Part shown: in pieces, positions 22,944 through 31,897 of the stretch
Layout: every line of letters starts with the position of its first letter
How positions within the stretch are numbered: position 1 is the stretch's first letter
Origin: Rhodococcus triatomae BKS 15-14
GTDB taxonomy: Bacteria > Actinomycetota > Actinomycetes > Mycobacteriales > Mycobacteriaceae
Assembly (NCBI GenBank): GCA_000341795.1
Contig: AODO01000001.1
Location: forward strand, 243,137 to 307,136
Direction: 5' to 3'
DNA: 64,000 nt
Notes under the pieces: model-generated
Seen by the model: the letters and a program-made list of their open reading frames with translations, nothing else
What the model was told of the DNA's origin: nothing
Databases searched by the model: none
Made by a program: the position numbers and the translations under genes

Positions 22944-23782
22944 ACCCGGGTTCCTTCCACGCGGTCGACGATGATGTCGGCCAGTCGGTCGGGTGCCTGT
23001 TCGGGCACCCAGTGGCTCACGCCGTCGAGTTCGACGAATCGGTAGGGCCCGGTGACGTGTTCGGCGCACTTCTCGGCCGTCGCGCGGCTCACCGCCTCGT
23101 CGCGGTTCGACCAGACATAGGTGGTCGGTACCCGGATCGCCGGGACGTCGGTGAACTCCCGGCCCATCGCGCGGTACCAGGACAGGGCAGCGGTGAGCGC
23201 ACCCGGTTCGGTCAGGACACGCACGTGCTCGTCGACCAGTGCCGGGTCGACGGCGTCGCCGAACATGTCGCGCAGGCGTCTGCCGTCGTCGGGTAGCAGG
23301 GCACGCTCGGCGGCGTCGCCGTCCCGGAAGACGCCGATGTACCGCGAGCGGGTCTGCTGGTCCGGGTCCTCGCGCAGTCCCCACGAGAAGGCCGACGAAT
23401 GCGGAACGGACACCGCGGTGAGCGACGCGACGCGATCGGGGTGGTGCGCGGCGGTCCACCATGCGACCGCGGCACCCCAGTCGTGCCCGACCAGGTGGGC
23501 GGATCGGATGCCGAAGTGATCGAGCAGGGCGACGACGTCACCGCCGAGGCGGTCCACCGTGTAGTTCTCGACGCCCACCGGCCGGGCTCCCGGGGAGTAC
23601 CCTCGCTGCGCCGGCGCGATGACCCGGTACTGTGCGAGCCGCGGAAGCATCGGACCCCAGCACGCAGGGGTTTCCGGGAAACCGTGGAGCAGGACCACCG
23701 GGGTGCCTTCGGACGGACCCGCGGTCGTGACGTCGAAGGTGTGCTCGCCCAACGTGATGGCTGACGTCACTGCCGGTTCCAT
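22940..23782 (-). CDS. Alpha/beta hydrolase, epoxide-hydrolase or dehalogenase type
   Basis: A 280-residue hydrolase. The oxyanion motif HGFPE (34-38), the nucleophile aspartate in GHDWGAAVAW (about 99), and the C-terminal GVSHWVPEQ histidine are the pattern of epoxide hydrolases and haloalkane dehalogenases rather than serine esterases. GGGAGACGA precedes the ATG. It forms a two-gene operon with the DUF4203 protein. Substrate not deducible. Confidence 0.88.
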   Translation of the reverse strand: MEPAVTSAITLGEHTFDVTTAGPSEGTPVVLLHGFPETPACWGPMLPRLAQYRVIAPAQRGYSPGARPVGVENYTVDRLGGDVVALLDHFGIRSAHLVGHDWGAAVAWWTAAHHPDRVASLTAVSVPHSSAFSWGLREDPDQQTRSRYIGVFRDGDAAERALLPDDGRRLRDMFGDAVDPALVDEHVRVLTEPGALTAALSWYRAMGREFTDVPAIRVPTTYVWSNRDEAVSRATAEKCAEHVTGPYRFVELDGVSHWVPEQAPDRLADIIVDRVEGTRV

Positions 23783-23904
23783 TCGTCTCCCGCCGTCCGT
23801 GGCCGCGCGGCTGTGCGGGGCCCGCTGGGCGAAACACTACCGCCGGGGCGGCGATTTGGGATCCGGACGTGCCGACGGGGTGTTAGGTGTGAGACGAGGG
23901 CGCT

Positions 23905-25194
23905 GTGCTCGACGACGGGACGTCGGGCGCGGCGGACGGCGCCGGAGTTCCCGAATCGGCGGGAGGACGAATCGTGACGGTCGAGGACAGCACGCGGCCA
24001 CCCCTGCGGATCGCGGGACGTGATGTCGCGCGGTCGCTGTCGGCGTCGACCGCGGATCTGGCAGCGGCCGTCGCGGCGCGCCTCGCCGACGACATGCCGA
24101 TCTACCGGGCGCTGCCGGCAGGCGAGATCGAGGCGATCGCCTTTCGCTGCATCGAACTGTTCGCGACACTGCTGTTCGAACGGCGGGCACCGCGTGAGTC
24201 CGAGCTGGCCGAGCCGCGAAACTCCGCCGCGCGACGAGCGGAGGAGGGCGTGCCGCTCGAGGCGGTGCTGCACGCTTACCACATCGGCGTGGAGATGGCG
24301 TCGGCGTCGCTGTCCGCCGGCGCGGGGCCGGACGACGTCGCCGACGTGCTGGTCGTCAACGCGATGGTTCTCGACTTCCTGCGCCGGCTCACGATCGCGG
24401 TCAGCTCTGCATACTTCGACGAACGTCAGATCATGGAGAGCCAGGAGAACTCGGGTCGGCGGTCGCTGATGTCCGCGCTGGTCGCGGGCGAGGACCTCGA
24501 TGCGGTCGTCACCCGCACCGGATTGCGGTTGGCACCGAACTATCTCGTCCTCAGCCTGGTCATCGGGGAGAACGAGGACGAGCGCCGACTGGGTGTGAAC
24601 GGCACCGTGGCGGGCCGCCGCAAGGTGCGGCGCCTGCAGGCCGAGCTGGATCGGATCACCGGTGAACACGCGTTGACGGTGATCGACAGCGGTGGCGGTC
24701 TTGCGCTGGTGCCGTGCTCGCCGAGCCCACCCGACTGGGAGCACCTGCGGGTCGTGGTGGAGAGACTCGAACGTGTGCTCGGGGCACGTCTGCACGCCGC
24801 CGGGACCACCGCCCCGCCGGCGGGGGTGCCGGAGGCGGTCGAGCAGACCACCGACATCCTGGCTCTGGTGACGAGTTCGCGTCGTCCGCCCGGTCTGTAT
24901 CGCCTCACCGACGTCCTGCTCGACTACCAGCTCAGCCGTCCGAGTGCCGCGCGGCGCGAACTCGCAGCGCTGCTCGCTCCGCTGGCGGGCAAGCCCGAGC
25001 TCATGCAGACCCTGGAGGCGTACATCGCGTCCGGACTCAATCGGCGCGCCACCGCGGCGACGCTGGCCGTGCACGCGAACACCGTCGACTACCGGATGCG
25101 GCGGGTGCTGGAGCTGACCGGACTCAATCCCACCGATCCGTCGGACCTGCCGCGCATCGGTGCGGCGTTGGTGGCGATGCGGTCCGGCGCGTGA
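23905..25194 (+). CDS. PucR/CdaR-type transcriptional regulator
   Basis: A 429-residue regulator. The N-terminal region (about 30-180) is helical, a GGDEF-like degenerate central domain follows, and the end is a PucR-type HTH_30 domain (about 370-425: LEAYIASGLNRRATAATLAVHANTVDYR pattern). The GTG start follows GAGGGC; GTG 23974 is an alternative. Its stop overlaps the start of the EEP hydrolase (GTGA 25191-25194), so the two are co-expressed. Confidence 0.85.
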   Translation: MLDDGTSGAADGAGVPESAGGRIVTVEDSTRPPLRIAGRDVARSLSASTADLAAAVAARLADDMPIYRALPAGEIEAIAFRCIELFATLLFERRAPRESELAEPRNSAARRAEEGVPLEAVLHAYHIGVEMASASLSAGAGPDDVADVLVVNAMVLDFLRRLTIAVSSAYFDERQIMESQENSGRRSLMSALVAGEDLDAVVTRTGLRLAPNYLVLSLVIGENEDERRLGVNGTVAGRRKVRRLQAELDRITGEHALTVIDSGGGLALVPCSPSPPDWEHLRVVVERLERVLGARLHAAGTTAPPAGVPEAVEQTTDILALVTSSRRPPGLYRLTDVLLDYQLSRPSAARRELAALLAPLAGKPELMQTLEAYIASGLNRRATAATLAVHANTVDYRMRRVLELTGLNPTDPSDLPRIGAALVAMRSGA

Positions 25195-26201
25195 GCGCGG
25201 TCGCGGACGAGGTGTCCCGGCCGCGGTCGGGACGGCGACGGGTGCGCGTGGCCGCGCTCGTGGTCGGCTGGGCAGCGCTCGCGGTCGCGGTGGTCGGGGT
25301 GGCCGCGCACCTGATCACGGTGACCTCGCCACTCGTGGTGGTCGCCGCGTCGTCGGCGCCGTTTCTCGTGCTCGGATCTGTCGTTGCGGTGCTGGTCTTC
25401 CTCGCGGTCCGGCACCCGGCCGGGCTGGTCGTCGCAGCAGTCGTCGCGGTGGGCGCGGCGTGGACGCAGGCGCCGCTGTACGTCGGGGGCGGCGACGCGG
25501 CGGGCGACGAGCTCGTCGTGATGCAGGCGAACATCGAGTTCGGCAAGGGTGATCCGGACGCCGTTGTCGCGCAGGTGCGTTCGCGCGACGTCGACATCCT
25601 CGCCGTCGAGGAGCTCACGACCTCCGCGCTCGCGGGACTCGACGAGGCCGGGCTCGGCGACCTGTTGCCGTACCGCCACGTCCGGCCGGCGGTCTCCGGG
25701 GCGGACGGCACCGGAATGTGGAGTCGGTATCCGCTCGCCGACCCGGTGGAGTACCCGGATTTCGTGATGGCGGCGCTGTCCGCCCGGGTGGTGCTGCCGG
25801 GCGATCGGTCGCTCACGATGTTCGTGGCGCACCCGCTACCGCCGTGGCCGCGTCACCAGACCGGGATCTGGGCCGACGAACTGTCCCGCCTGCACACGAT
25901 TCTCGACGGGCTGCGATCGCGGTCCGACACGGTCCTCATGGCCGCGGACTTCAATGCGACGTGGGATCACGCGCAGTTCCGGGCCCTGCTCGGCGACGGG
26001 GTCCACGACGCCGCCGAGCAGGCGGGGGCCGGAGTCCTCCGGACCTATCCGGCGGATCGCTCGTGGCCGCCGCTGCTGTCGATCGACCGGATCCTCGTCT
26101 CCGGCGGCACCGCCACCGAGGTCGACGTCGTCGACCTCCCGGGCGCCGACCATCGCGGCGTCGTCGCCAGGATCGCAGTCTCCGGGTGGTCGGCTCGCTG
26201 A
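25191..26201 (+). CDS. Membrane-anchored endonuclease/exonuclease/phosphatase-fold hydrolase
   Basis: A 336-residue protein. Three hydrophobic helices occupy about residues 18-95, followed by an extracytoplasmic EEP domain: VMQANIEFG (metal Asn), DILAVEEL (Glu), the catalytic AADFNATW, SIDRILV and the terminal GADHRGVV histidine. Actinobacterial relatives of this architecture are often annotated as membrane EEP proteins, with nuclease or phosphodiesterase activity unproven. Translationally coupled to the PucR-type regulator gene. Confidence 0.88.
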   Translation: MSAVADEVSRPRSGRRRVRVAALVVGWAALAVAVVGVAAHLITVTSPLVVVAASSAPFLVLGSVVAVLVFLAVRHPAGLVVAAVVAVGAAWTQAPLYVGGGDAAGDELVVMQANIEFGKGDPDAVVAQVRSRDVDILAVEELTTSALAGLDEAGLGDLLPYRHVRPAVSGADGTGMWSRYPLADPVEYPDFVMAALSARVVLPGDRSLTMFVAHPLPPWPRHQTGIWADELSRLHTILDGLRSRSDTVLMAADFNATWDHAQFRALLGDGVHDAAEQAGAGVLRTYPADRSWPPLLSIDRILVSGGTATEVDVVDLPGADHRGVVARIAVSGWSAR

Positions 26202-26214
26202 CCGCGGTCCGGGC

Positions 26215-26829
26215 TCACGACGACGGACGCCAGCCGCCCATCCCGATGATGATCAGGCGCAGCTGGCGCTCGGCGCGATCGATCACGACGTCCTCCCCGG
26301 TGCCGGTGACCTCGAGCAGGTCGATGACGGTCGTCATCATCACGCTGACGATGAGGTCCGCCGCCATGTCGAGATCGCTGCGCGGCCACTGCGCCAGTGC
26401 AGGGTTACGCCCGAGATCGGTGCTCAGCTCACTGGAGAACAATCGCAGTTCGGAGGCGATCGCCTGCCGTACCTCGGCGACCCCGCCGTAGCGCTCGCGG
26501 CTCAGGAACCGGAACTGCCCCTCGTTCGCGCGGACCTGCCGGACCAGGATGTCCAGTGAGGTGCGGGCGTCGCGGGGCACCGGATCGCGGCGGGCTTCGC
26601 GCAACATGCGTCGCAGCATCCGCATGCCGTCCTCGACGAGTGCGACCCCGAGTTCGTCCATCGATGCGAAGTGCCGGTAGAAGGCCGTCGGGACGATGCC
26701 GGCACTGCGGGCCACCTCGCGCAGGCTGAGAGCCGAGAGGCTGCGGTCGGCGAGCAGGTCGAGTGCGCCGTCGAGCAGTGCTGCTCGTGTGCGTTCCTTG
26801 CGCTCGGCTCGACTCTCGGTAGCGGTCAC
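26215..26829 (-). CDS. TetR-family regulator, DesT-like
   Basis: A 204-residue TetR protein whose recognition region LSALSLREVARSAGIVPTAFYRHFASMDELG closely resembles the Pseudomonas DesT group, which senses saturated versus unsaturated acyl-CoA and controls desaturase genes. It is divergent from a ferredoxin-type reductase and desaturase pair, the same gene partners. The GTG start is six bases after TACACT (26836-26841), so the message is probably leaderless. Function as an acyl-CoA sensor is inferred. Confidence 0.85.
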   Translation of the reverse strand: MTATESRAERKERTRAALLDGALDLLADRSLSALSLREVARSAGIVPTAFYRHFASMDELGVALVEDGMRMLRRMLREARRDPVPRDARTSLDILVRQVRANEGQFRFLSRERYGGVAEVRQAIASELRLFSSELSTDLGRNPALAQWPRSDLDMAADLIVSVMMTTVIDLLEVTGTGEDVVIDRAERQLRLIIIGMGGWRPSS

Positions 26830-26900
26830 CGAACGAGTGTATGCCTGTGCACCGGTATCAGCGGATGCGAACTGTTGTCGTCGTCACAGCGGCCCTGCCC

Positions 26901-26953
26901 TTGACAACTACCTGGCACTTTCTGTCACACTCATTTGTGTACAAGTGTTCACT
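26901..26953. promoter_or_regulatory. Desaturase promoter and DesT-like operator
   Basis: TTGACA (26901-26906) is a candidate -35 element. An imperfect palindrome lies at 26936-26953; its complement reads AGTGAACACTTGTACACA, which as I recall resembles the AGTGAACGCTTGTT-type site of Pseudomonas DesT. It would sit near the transcription start, 25-40 bases before the reductase gene. Confidence 0.6.
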
Positions 26954-26978
26954 GAAACCGCGCTGAGGGAGTGTGCCC

Positions 26979-28055
26979 GTGCCGACCAGGAACCGATCCC
27001 GCATGCTGTCGCTGTTCGAGGCGATGGCCACCCCGCACCCGCTCGACCGCTATCTCGAACTCGTCGATCCGATGGCAACGGTGCGCGACCTGCGCGCCGA
27101 GGTCGTCGACGTCCGGCGACCCACGAGTGACAGCGTCACGCTCACGCTGCGACCCACGCGGCAGTGGCGCGGTCATCGCGCAGGCCAGTTCGTGCAGATC
27201 GGCGTCGTGATCGACGGGGTACGGCACACCCGGTGCTTCTCGCCGGCCGGGATCGAGGGCGGCTCGACGATCGAACTGACCGTCAAGGCGCACGAGGGTG
27301 GGCTGGTCTCGGACCACCTCCACCGCCACGGTGAGGTGGGCCTGGTGGTCACGCTGTCCCAGGCCGACGGGGAGTTCGCCCTGCCGATGCCGCGTCCGCC
27401 GAGCGTGCTGCTGATCAGTGGCGGCAGCGGCATCACCCCGGTGATGTCGATGCTCCGCACCCTGGTCGCGGAACGGTACGAGGGCTCGGTGACTCTGCTG
27501 CACTACGCGGACAGCGCCGAAGCGGTGCCCTACCTCGACGAACTCCGCGCGCTCGCGGCAGACCACGCCGACGTGAAGGTCGTTCTCGCATACACGCATT
27601 CGGAAGACGGAGACCTGCGTGGACGATTCGGCCCCGAACACCTGGACGCGGCGGCGCCACTGCACGCGCAGGCGCAGACCTACCTCTGTGGTCCCGCCGC
27701 GCTGATGGGGCCGGTGCGCGATCTGTACGACAGTCGTGGGCTCACCCACAGGCTGCACACCGAGGAGTTCGCGCCCACCCTTGCGTCCGCCGACGGCGAC
27801 GCCGACGGGACCGTCGCCTTCGCCGCGTCGGGCATCCGCTCCGAGAACGCCGGTACGAGCCTGCTCGAACAGGCAGAATCCGCGGGCCTGACACCGGACT
27901 ACGGCTGCCGGATGGGGATCTGCTTCACCTGCACCACGGTCAAGACCTCGGGCTGCGTCCGCAATCTGCGAACGGGCGAGCTCGACAGTGACCCCGACAA
28001 GCCGATCCAGCTCTGCGTCAACGCCGCGGTCGGCGACGTGACTCTCGACCTGTAG
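26979..28055 (+). CDS. Ferredoxin-NADP-type reductase partner of the desaturase
   Basis: A 358-residue electron carrier: FAD-binding barrel (about 35-130, with RHTRCFSPA), NAD(P) domain (ISGGSGITPVMSML; LCGPAALM) and a C-terminal plant-type 2Fe-2S domain with C310, C315, C318 and C346. It passes NAD(P)H electrons to the acyl desaturase encoded 27 bases downstream, as Rv3230c does for DesA3. Start GTG 26979 has GAGGGAG seven bases upstream; GTG 26973 is too close to it. Confidence 0.92.
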   Translation: MPTRNRSRMLSLFEAMATPHPLDRYLELVDPMATVRDLRAEVVDVRRPTSDSVTLTLRPTRQWRGHRAGQFVQIGVVIDGVRHTRCFSPAGIEGGSTIELTVKAHEGGLVSDHLHRHGEVGLVVTLSQADGEFALPMPRPPSVLLISGGSGITPVMSMLRTLVAERYEGSVTLLHYADSAEAVPYLDELRALAADHADVKVVLAYTHSEDGDLRGRFGPEHLDAAAPLHAQAQTYLCGPAALMGPVRDLYDSRGLTHRLHTEEFAPTLASADGDADGTVAFAASGIRSENAGTSLLEQAESAGLTPDYGCRMGICFTCTTVKTSGCVRNLRTGELDSDPDKPIQLCVNAAVGDVTLDL

Positions 28056-28081
28056 ACACTCACCACTCGAAGGAGTGCACC

Positions 28082-29260
28082 ATGTTCGGACTGTCCTTCC
28101 CACTTCCCGCCCTGCTCGGTGGTGGCACCGACGACCGTGTCCCCGAGCCCGTCGTCCTCTCCCGCGAGCAGGTCGAGGACATCGGCCGCGAACTCGACGC
28201 GCTGCGTGACCGCGTCGTCGCCGACCTCGGTGCCCGCGATCGCGAGTACATCTACTCGATCATCAAGGCGCAGAGAGGGTTCGAGGTCGCGGGTCGCGGA
28301 CTGATGTATCTCGGATTCCTGCCGCCGTTCTGGCTGGCCGCGGTCGGGGCCCTGTCGATCTCGAAGATCCTCGACAACATGGAGATCGGCCACAACGTCA
28401 TGCACGGCCAGTACGACTGGATGCGCGAACCCGGCCTGAACTCGCGGGAGTTCGAATGGGACACCGTGTGCCCTGCGGACCAGTGGCGGCACTCGCACAA
28501 CTACATGCATCACACGTACACAAACATCGTGGACCTCGATCGCGACATCGGGTACGGGATCCTGCGCATGGACGAGGCGCAGCCGTGGCGGCCCTACTAC
28601 CTCGGCAACCCGGTGTACGCGACCGCGCTGATGCTGCTGTTCCAGTGGGGTGTGATGCTGCACGACCTCGAGGTGGAGAACATCGTTGCGCGCAAGCGTT
28701 CCTGGTACGACGTCAAGCCGCTGCTGCAGGGCATGTGGCGCAAGGCCGGCAGGCAGGTGCTCAAGGACTACGTGATCTTCCCCGCGCTGACGGGACCGCT
28801 GTTCGTCTCGACCCTGCTCGGCAATGCCACCGCGAACCTCGTCCGCAACGTGTGGGCGTACTCGATCATCTTCTGCGGCCATTTCCCTTCGGGCGTGCAG
28901 AGTTTCAGTCAGGACGAGACGGCGGACGAGACGCGCGGCGAATGGTACGTGCGGCAGATGCTCGGCAGCGCCAACATCGAAGGCAGCCGACTGTTCCACA
29001 TCATGTCGGGCAACCTGTCGCACCAGATCGAGCACCACCTGTTCCCCGACCTGCCCGCGAACCGCTATCCGGAGATCGCGCCCGAGGTTCGCGCGTTGTG
29101 CGCCAAGCACGGCCTGCCGTACAACACTGGCGGGTTCCTCCGTCAGGTCGGGTCGGTGTGGGGCAAGATCTTCTCCCTCGCGCTGCCGCCGTTCCTCACC
29201 CGGTCGACGCCCCCGACGGGTGTTATCGTCGATCGTTCCCGCGTCCCGGCCCGAGAGTGA
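28082..29260 (+). CDS. Membrane fatty-acyl desaturase, DesA3-like
   Basis: A 392-residue di-iron membrane desaturase, expected to insert a delta-9 double bond in stearoyl- or palmitoyl-CoA. Three His boxes are visible: HNVMH (104-108), HNYMHH (139-144) and HQIEHH (314-319). Hydrophobic helices lie near 75-100 and 230-270. GAAGGAG precedes the ATG. It follows its reductase in one operon. Similar to M. tuberculosis Rv3229c; regiospecificity is inferred. Confidence 0.92.
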   Translation: MFGLSFPLPALLGGGTDDRVPEPVVLSREQVEDIGRELDALRDRVVADLGARDREYIYSIIKAQRGFEVAGRGLMYLGFLPPFWLAAVGALSISKILDNMEIGHNVMHGQYDWMREPGLNSREFEWDTVCPADQWRHSHNYMHHTYTNIVDLDRDIGYGILRMDEAQPWRPYYLGNPVYATALMLLFQWGVMLHDLEVENIVARKRSWYDVKPLLQGMWRKAGRQVLKDYVIFPALTGPLFVSTLLGNATANLVRNVWAYSIIFCGHFPSGVQSFSQDETADETRGEWYVRQMLGSANIEGSRLFHIMSGNLSHQIEHHLFPDLPANRYPEIAPEVRALCAKHGLPYNTGGFLRQVGSVWGKIFSLALPPFLTRSTPPTGVIVDRSRVPARE

Positions 29261-29267
29261 GGCACAC

Positions 29268-29516
29268 ATGGTGGGCAAGTTCGAGCGCCGCAAGGACACC
29301 GTGCAGGAACTGACCGAGTCCGGTGCCACGCACGTCGGCCGGATCGCGATGATCATCGCCGGTGCCGTCCGTGACGTCACCCGCGAGGTCGGCGACTGGA
29401 TCAGCGACGGCCTCGAGATGCGGGAGGCCTCCCGCCGGGCACGTGAGGACGAGGAGCGGAAGTCGCCGACCGAGTCCGCCCCGGTCGACGACTCCGACGA
29501 CGCGCCGGACAGGTAG
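29268..29516 (+). CDS. 82-residue protein downstream of desaturase
   Basis: A small protein I do not recognise. It has an amphipathic central part (GRIAMIIAGAVRDVTREVGDWI, cut here into a helix of about 20 residues) and a highly charged C-terminal tail. The start lies seven bases after the desaturase stop with GAGTGAGG as ribosome site, so it is in the same operon and may help the desaturase or bind its membrane face. Confidence 0.78.
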   Translation: MVGKFERRKDTVQELTESGATHVGRIAMIIAGAVRDVTREVGDWISDGLEMREASRRAREDEERKSPTESAPVDDSDDAPDR

Positions 29517-29656
29517 GTCGCCACCAACGCGGCGGTGCACGCCGGAGCGGACGTAATCTGCGTCACCGCTGCGGATGTCGTCGGCGTGGTGTGCGGGGAC
29601 AGGCGAGAGGCCGGGCCATAATACGGCCGCCTTTCCCGCGACCGAGGAGTTGTCCG

Positions 29657-29716
29657 TTGAGTGTCCCACTGGTGTTCGGCCCCGCTCGTGACGAGTTCGG
29701 CGGAACAACACGGTGA
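29657..29716 (+). CDS. 19-residue upstream frame coupled to secreted nuclease
   Basis: GAGGAG (29644-29649) lies seven bases before TTG 29657, opening a frame MSVPLVFGPARDEFGGTTR whose TGA (29714-29716) overlaps the GTG start of the nuclease gene (29713). The nuclease itself has no ribosome site of its own. This looks like a leader frame that delivers ribosomes to the nuclease start. The peptide need not have a function. Confidence 0.5.
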   Translation: MSVPLVFGPARDEFGGTTR

Positions 29717-30483
29717 CGCGGTGGACGTCGCGCGCGGGTCGTTCCGCGCGCCGGGTTCTCGGGGTGTGCGCGGCGATCGTCCTCACCGCGATCGTCGCTG
29801 TCGGCTACGTAGTACTCGAGGAATGGGCGGAGCCCGACTCGGCGCAGAACGGTCCCGTCTCCGGGGAGCTGACCGAACTGCTCGCGCAGGTGCAGATCGC
29901 GCCCGAACTGCCGATGACCGGCTACAGCAGGGAAGAGTTCCCGCACTGGGAACCGAACCGGCCCGAGTACGGCTTCGGCGCCGAGTTCACGCAGTACAGC
30001 CGGTGCACCACCCGTGAGGTGATGTTGTTGCGCGATGCCGTCGGGTCGGTGCGGCTCGATCCGAAGACGTGTGATCTGTCGGTCGGGTCGGGTGGCGGCT
30101 GGCAGGACGAGTACGGCTTCCTCGATCGCGAGACCGGTGAGTTGAAGCCCTACAAGTGGATGACGGACCCGTCGGGCGTCGACGCCGAGCACATTGTCGC
30201 GTTGGCCGAGGCATGGCGGTCGGGAGCCGCCGCTGCGGACGAGGGGACGCGCCGTCGCATTGCCAACGACGCCCTCAATCTGGTGGCGTCGGATCCGTCG
30301 GCCAACAGGTCCAAGGGCGATCAGGATGCGGCGAACTACCTGCCGCCGGGGAAGTTTCGTTGCACGTACCTCGATCGCTACCTTCGGGTCAAGGTGGCGT
30401 ACGGACTGACCGCCGATCCGGTCGAGCAGATGGCGCTGCGAACCGCGGTCGCCGCCTGTGTCGATCCGAGCGGGCTCGGGTAG
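29713..30483 (+). CDS. Secreted HNH-type (DUF1524/GmrSD C-terminal-like) nuclease
   Basis: A 256-residue protein with an uncleaved-type N-terminal helix (about 15-36) and an extracellular domain. VDAEHIVALAEAW (156-168) carries the DxxH catalytic histidine H160, followed by NDALNLVASDPSANRSKGDQD (split about 185-205) with the conserved Asn and Lys, and C98, C120 and a later cysteine pair that may form disulfides. Such secreted actinobacterial proteins are annotated as HNH endonucleases. Translation is probably coupled to the upstream 19-codon frame. Confidence 0.85.
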   Translation: MTRWTSRAGRSARRVLGVCAAIVLTAIVAVGYVVLEEWAEPDSAQNGPVSGELTELLAQVQIAPELPMTGYSREEFPHWEPNRPEYGFGAEFTQYSRCTTREVMLLRDAVGSVRLDPKTCDLSVGSGGGWQDEYGFLDRETGELKPYKWMTDPSGVDAEHIVALAEAWRSGAAAADEGTRRRIANDALNLVASDPSANRSKGDQDAANYLPPGKFRCTYLDRYLRVKVAYGLTADPVEQMALRTAVAACVDPSGLG

Positions 30484-30528
30484 GCGCACACTGGGACGGG
30501 AGGATCCCCCGAACAAAGGAGGGCCGGC

Positions 30529-30792
30529 ATGGGCGAGGTGGTCGAGATCTCTTCCACGGCAGCGGTGATGACCGTCGAAGAGGGAACCGTGTCCGGATTC
30601 CTCGATGTCACGGTGACGCCCGAGGGCGGCGGACTCGTCCGTTACCGCGACACCGAGACGTGGCTGACCATCGGCAACCTCGAGGACGTGCCGCCGGCGC
30701 TGTGGGAGAGCTCCCCCGACCTCGCGGCCGCGATCGAGGCAGGGGCGGGCGTGCGTGACGCGGCAGGCAACGCGGTGCCCTTCGAGGCCTAG
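30529..30792 (+). CDS. 87-residue hypothetical protein
   Basis: A small acidic soluble protein with alternating beta-like segments and a LTIGNLEDVPPALWESSPDL middle. AAAGGAGGG precedes ATG 30529, a near-perfect ribosome site. I do not recognise a family. It lies alone between the nuclease and a convergent VOC gene. Confidence 0.75.
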   Translation: MGEVVEISSTAAVMTVEEGTVSGFLDVTVTPEGGGLVRYRDTETWLTIGNLEDVPPALWESSPDLAAAIEAGAGVRDAAGNAVPFEA

Positions 30793-30870
30793 GACGTCGA
30801 CGCCCACGCCCATCGCGTCACCGGCCGCCGTTCCCGCGCCGCGTTTCCGTTCACGACGCGGGTGTCGGGA

Positions 30871-31224
30871 TCACCGCTGCAAGGGGCTGTAGAAGACGAT
30901 CCCGTTGCCCTTGTTGTCGTACACGACCGCACGACGCTCGTGGGCGTCGTCGTACGCTCCCGTCACGATGCCTCCGCCGGACTCCTCGACGGCCTTCGCC
31001 GCGGCGTCCACGTCGGCGGTCTTGATGCCGACGACAACCTGCCCGTGGATGGGATGATCGACCGCGGTGGCGAGGGCGATGGTCACCGGCCCGCCGTCGA
31101 TGGCCGCGAAGTGCGCGCCGTCGCGAAACTTCAGCGGCATGCCCAGGGTCTCGGTGTAGAACGCGATCGACTCGTCCAGGTTGTCGGTCGACAGGATGAT
31201 CATCTTCACTTCGTGGTCACTCAA
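30871..31224 (-). CDS. VOC-family (glyoxalase/bleomycin-resistance fold) protein, TTG start
   Basis: A 117-residue VOC protein: LSTDNLDESIAFYTETLG at the start, a central GPVTIALATA strand and the closing DNKGNGIVFYSPL with the usual Glu position occupied by Gly/Asn-rich text. I chose TTG 31224 because AGAAGGAG lies seven bases upstream; ATG 31203 would lose the first seven residues and has no ribosome site. Activity unknown; it may bind or detoxify a small molecule. Confidence 0.82.
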   Translation of the reverse strand: MSDHEVKMIILSTDNLDESIAFYTETLGMPLKFRDGAHFAAIDGGPVTIALATAVDHPIHGQVVVGIKTADVDAAAKAVEESGGGIVTGAYDDAHERRAVVYDNKGNGIVFYSPLQR

Positions 31225-31291
31225 GAAATGTCTCCTTCTGTGAAAGTGCCCACAGTTTAGTGCAGTTCGGCGGGCGGGAACCGGACGGAGA

Positions 31292-31822
31292 TCACCAGGA
31301 AGCGGCTTCGACGTTGCCCGCGACGCGCCGGAGCAGCGCGGTGAGCGTCGCACGTTCGTCCTCGTCGAGACCGTCGAGCATCCTGCGATCGCGTTCCACT
31401 CGTGCCGGGAACTCGGCGTCGACGAGGGCGCGCCCCGCCTCGGTCAGTTGCAGCAGCACGACGCGGCCGTCCCGCTCGAACGGCAGGCGCTCGAGGAACC
31501 CGGCGCGGGTGAGGCGGTCGGCGTGCTTCGTCGTCGAGGCGCCGCTGGTCATCGTTGCGGTGGTCACCTCGGACGCCCGCAGGGGCCGGTCGCTGCGGGC
31601 GAGCGCGCTCAGGATCTCGAACTCGACGCGGGACACGCCACTGCCTGCGAGGGCGCGGTCGAGTTGGTGCAGCGCGAGGGAGCTGATCCGGGTGATGCGG
31701 CCGAGCACCTCGATGGGGCTCGTGTCGAGATCGGGCCGGGCGACGTGCCACTGCCGTCGTACGTGGTCGATGAAGTCGCCCGTCGCGGTTTCGCCCGGTT
31801 CGCTGTCGGCTGTCGGCGGCAT
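31292..31822 (-). CDS. MarR-family regulator
   Basis: A 176-residue MarR protein with a winged helix at about 60-130 (VSRVEFEILSALARSDRPLRASEVT, then STTKHADRLTRAGFLERL and the wing RDGRVVLLQLTEAG). ATG 31822 is six bases after TACGAT (31829-31834), so I prefer it to ATG 31828. It is divergent from a FUSC transporter with an AT-rich palindrome between them and probably represses both. Confidence 0.9.
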   Translation of the reverse strand: MPPTADSEPGETATGDFIDHVRRQWHVARPDLDTSPIEVLGRITRISSLALHQLDRALAGSGVSRVEFEILSALARSDRPLRASEVTTATMTSGASTTKHADRLTRAGFLERLPFERDGRVVLLQLTEAGRALVDAEFPARVERDRRMLDGLDEDERATLTALLRRVAGNVEAASW

Positions 31823-31863
31823 CTGCACATCGTAGCGGCAGGCCCTTCAAAGATTTCATGATG

Positions 31864-31877
31864 TTTTACTAGTGAAA
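31864..31877. promoter_or_regulatory. MarR operator candidate and FUSC promoter
   Basis: TTTTACTAGTGAAA is a 14-base palindrome with one mismatched pair in an unusually AT-rich patch (31850-31885). It lies just before the FUSC -10 element TAAGGT (31885-31890), where binding would block transcription. Confidence 0.65.
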
Positions 31878-31897
31878 TAATTGGTAAGGTGGGTGCC

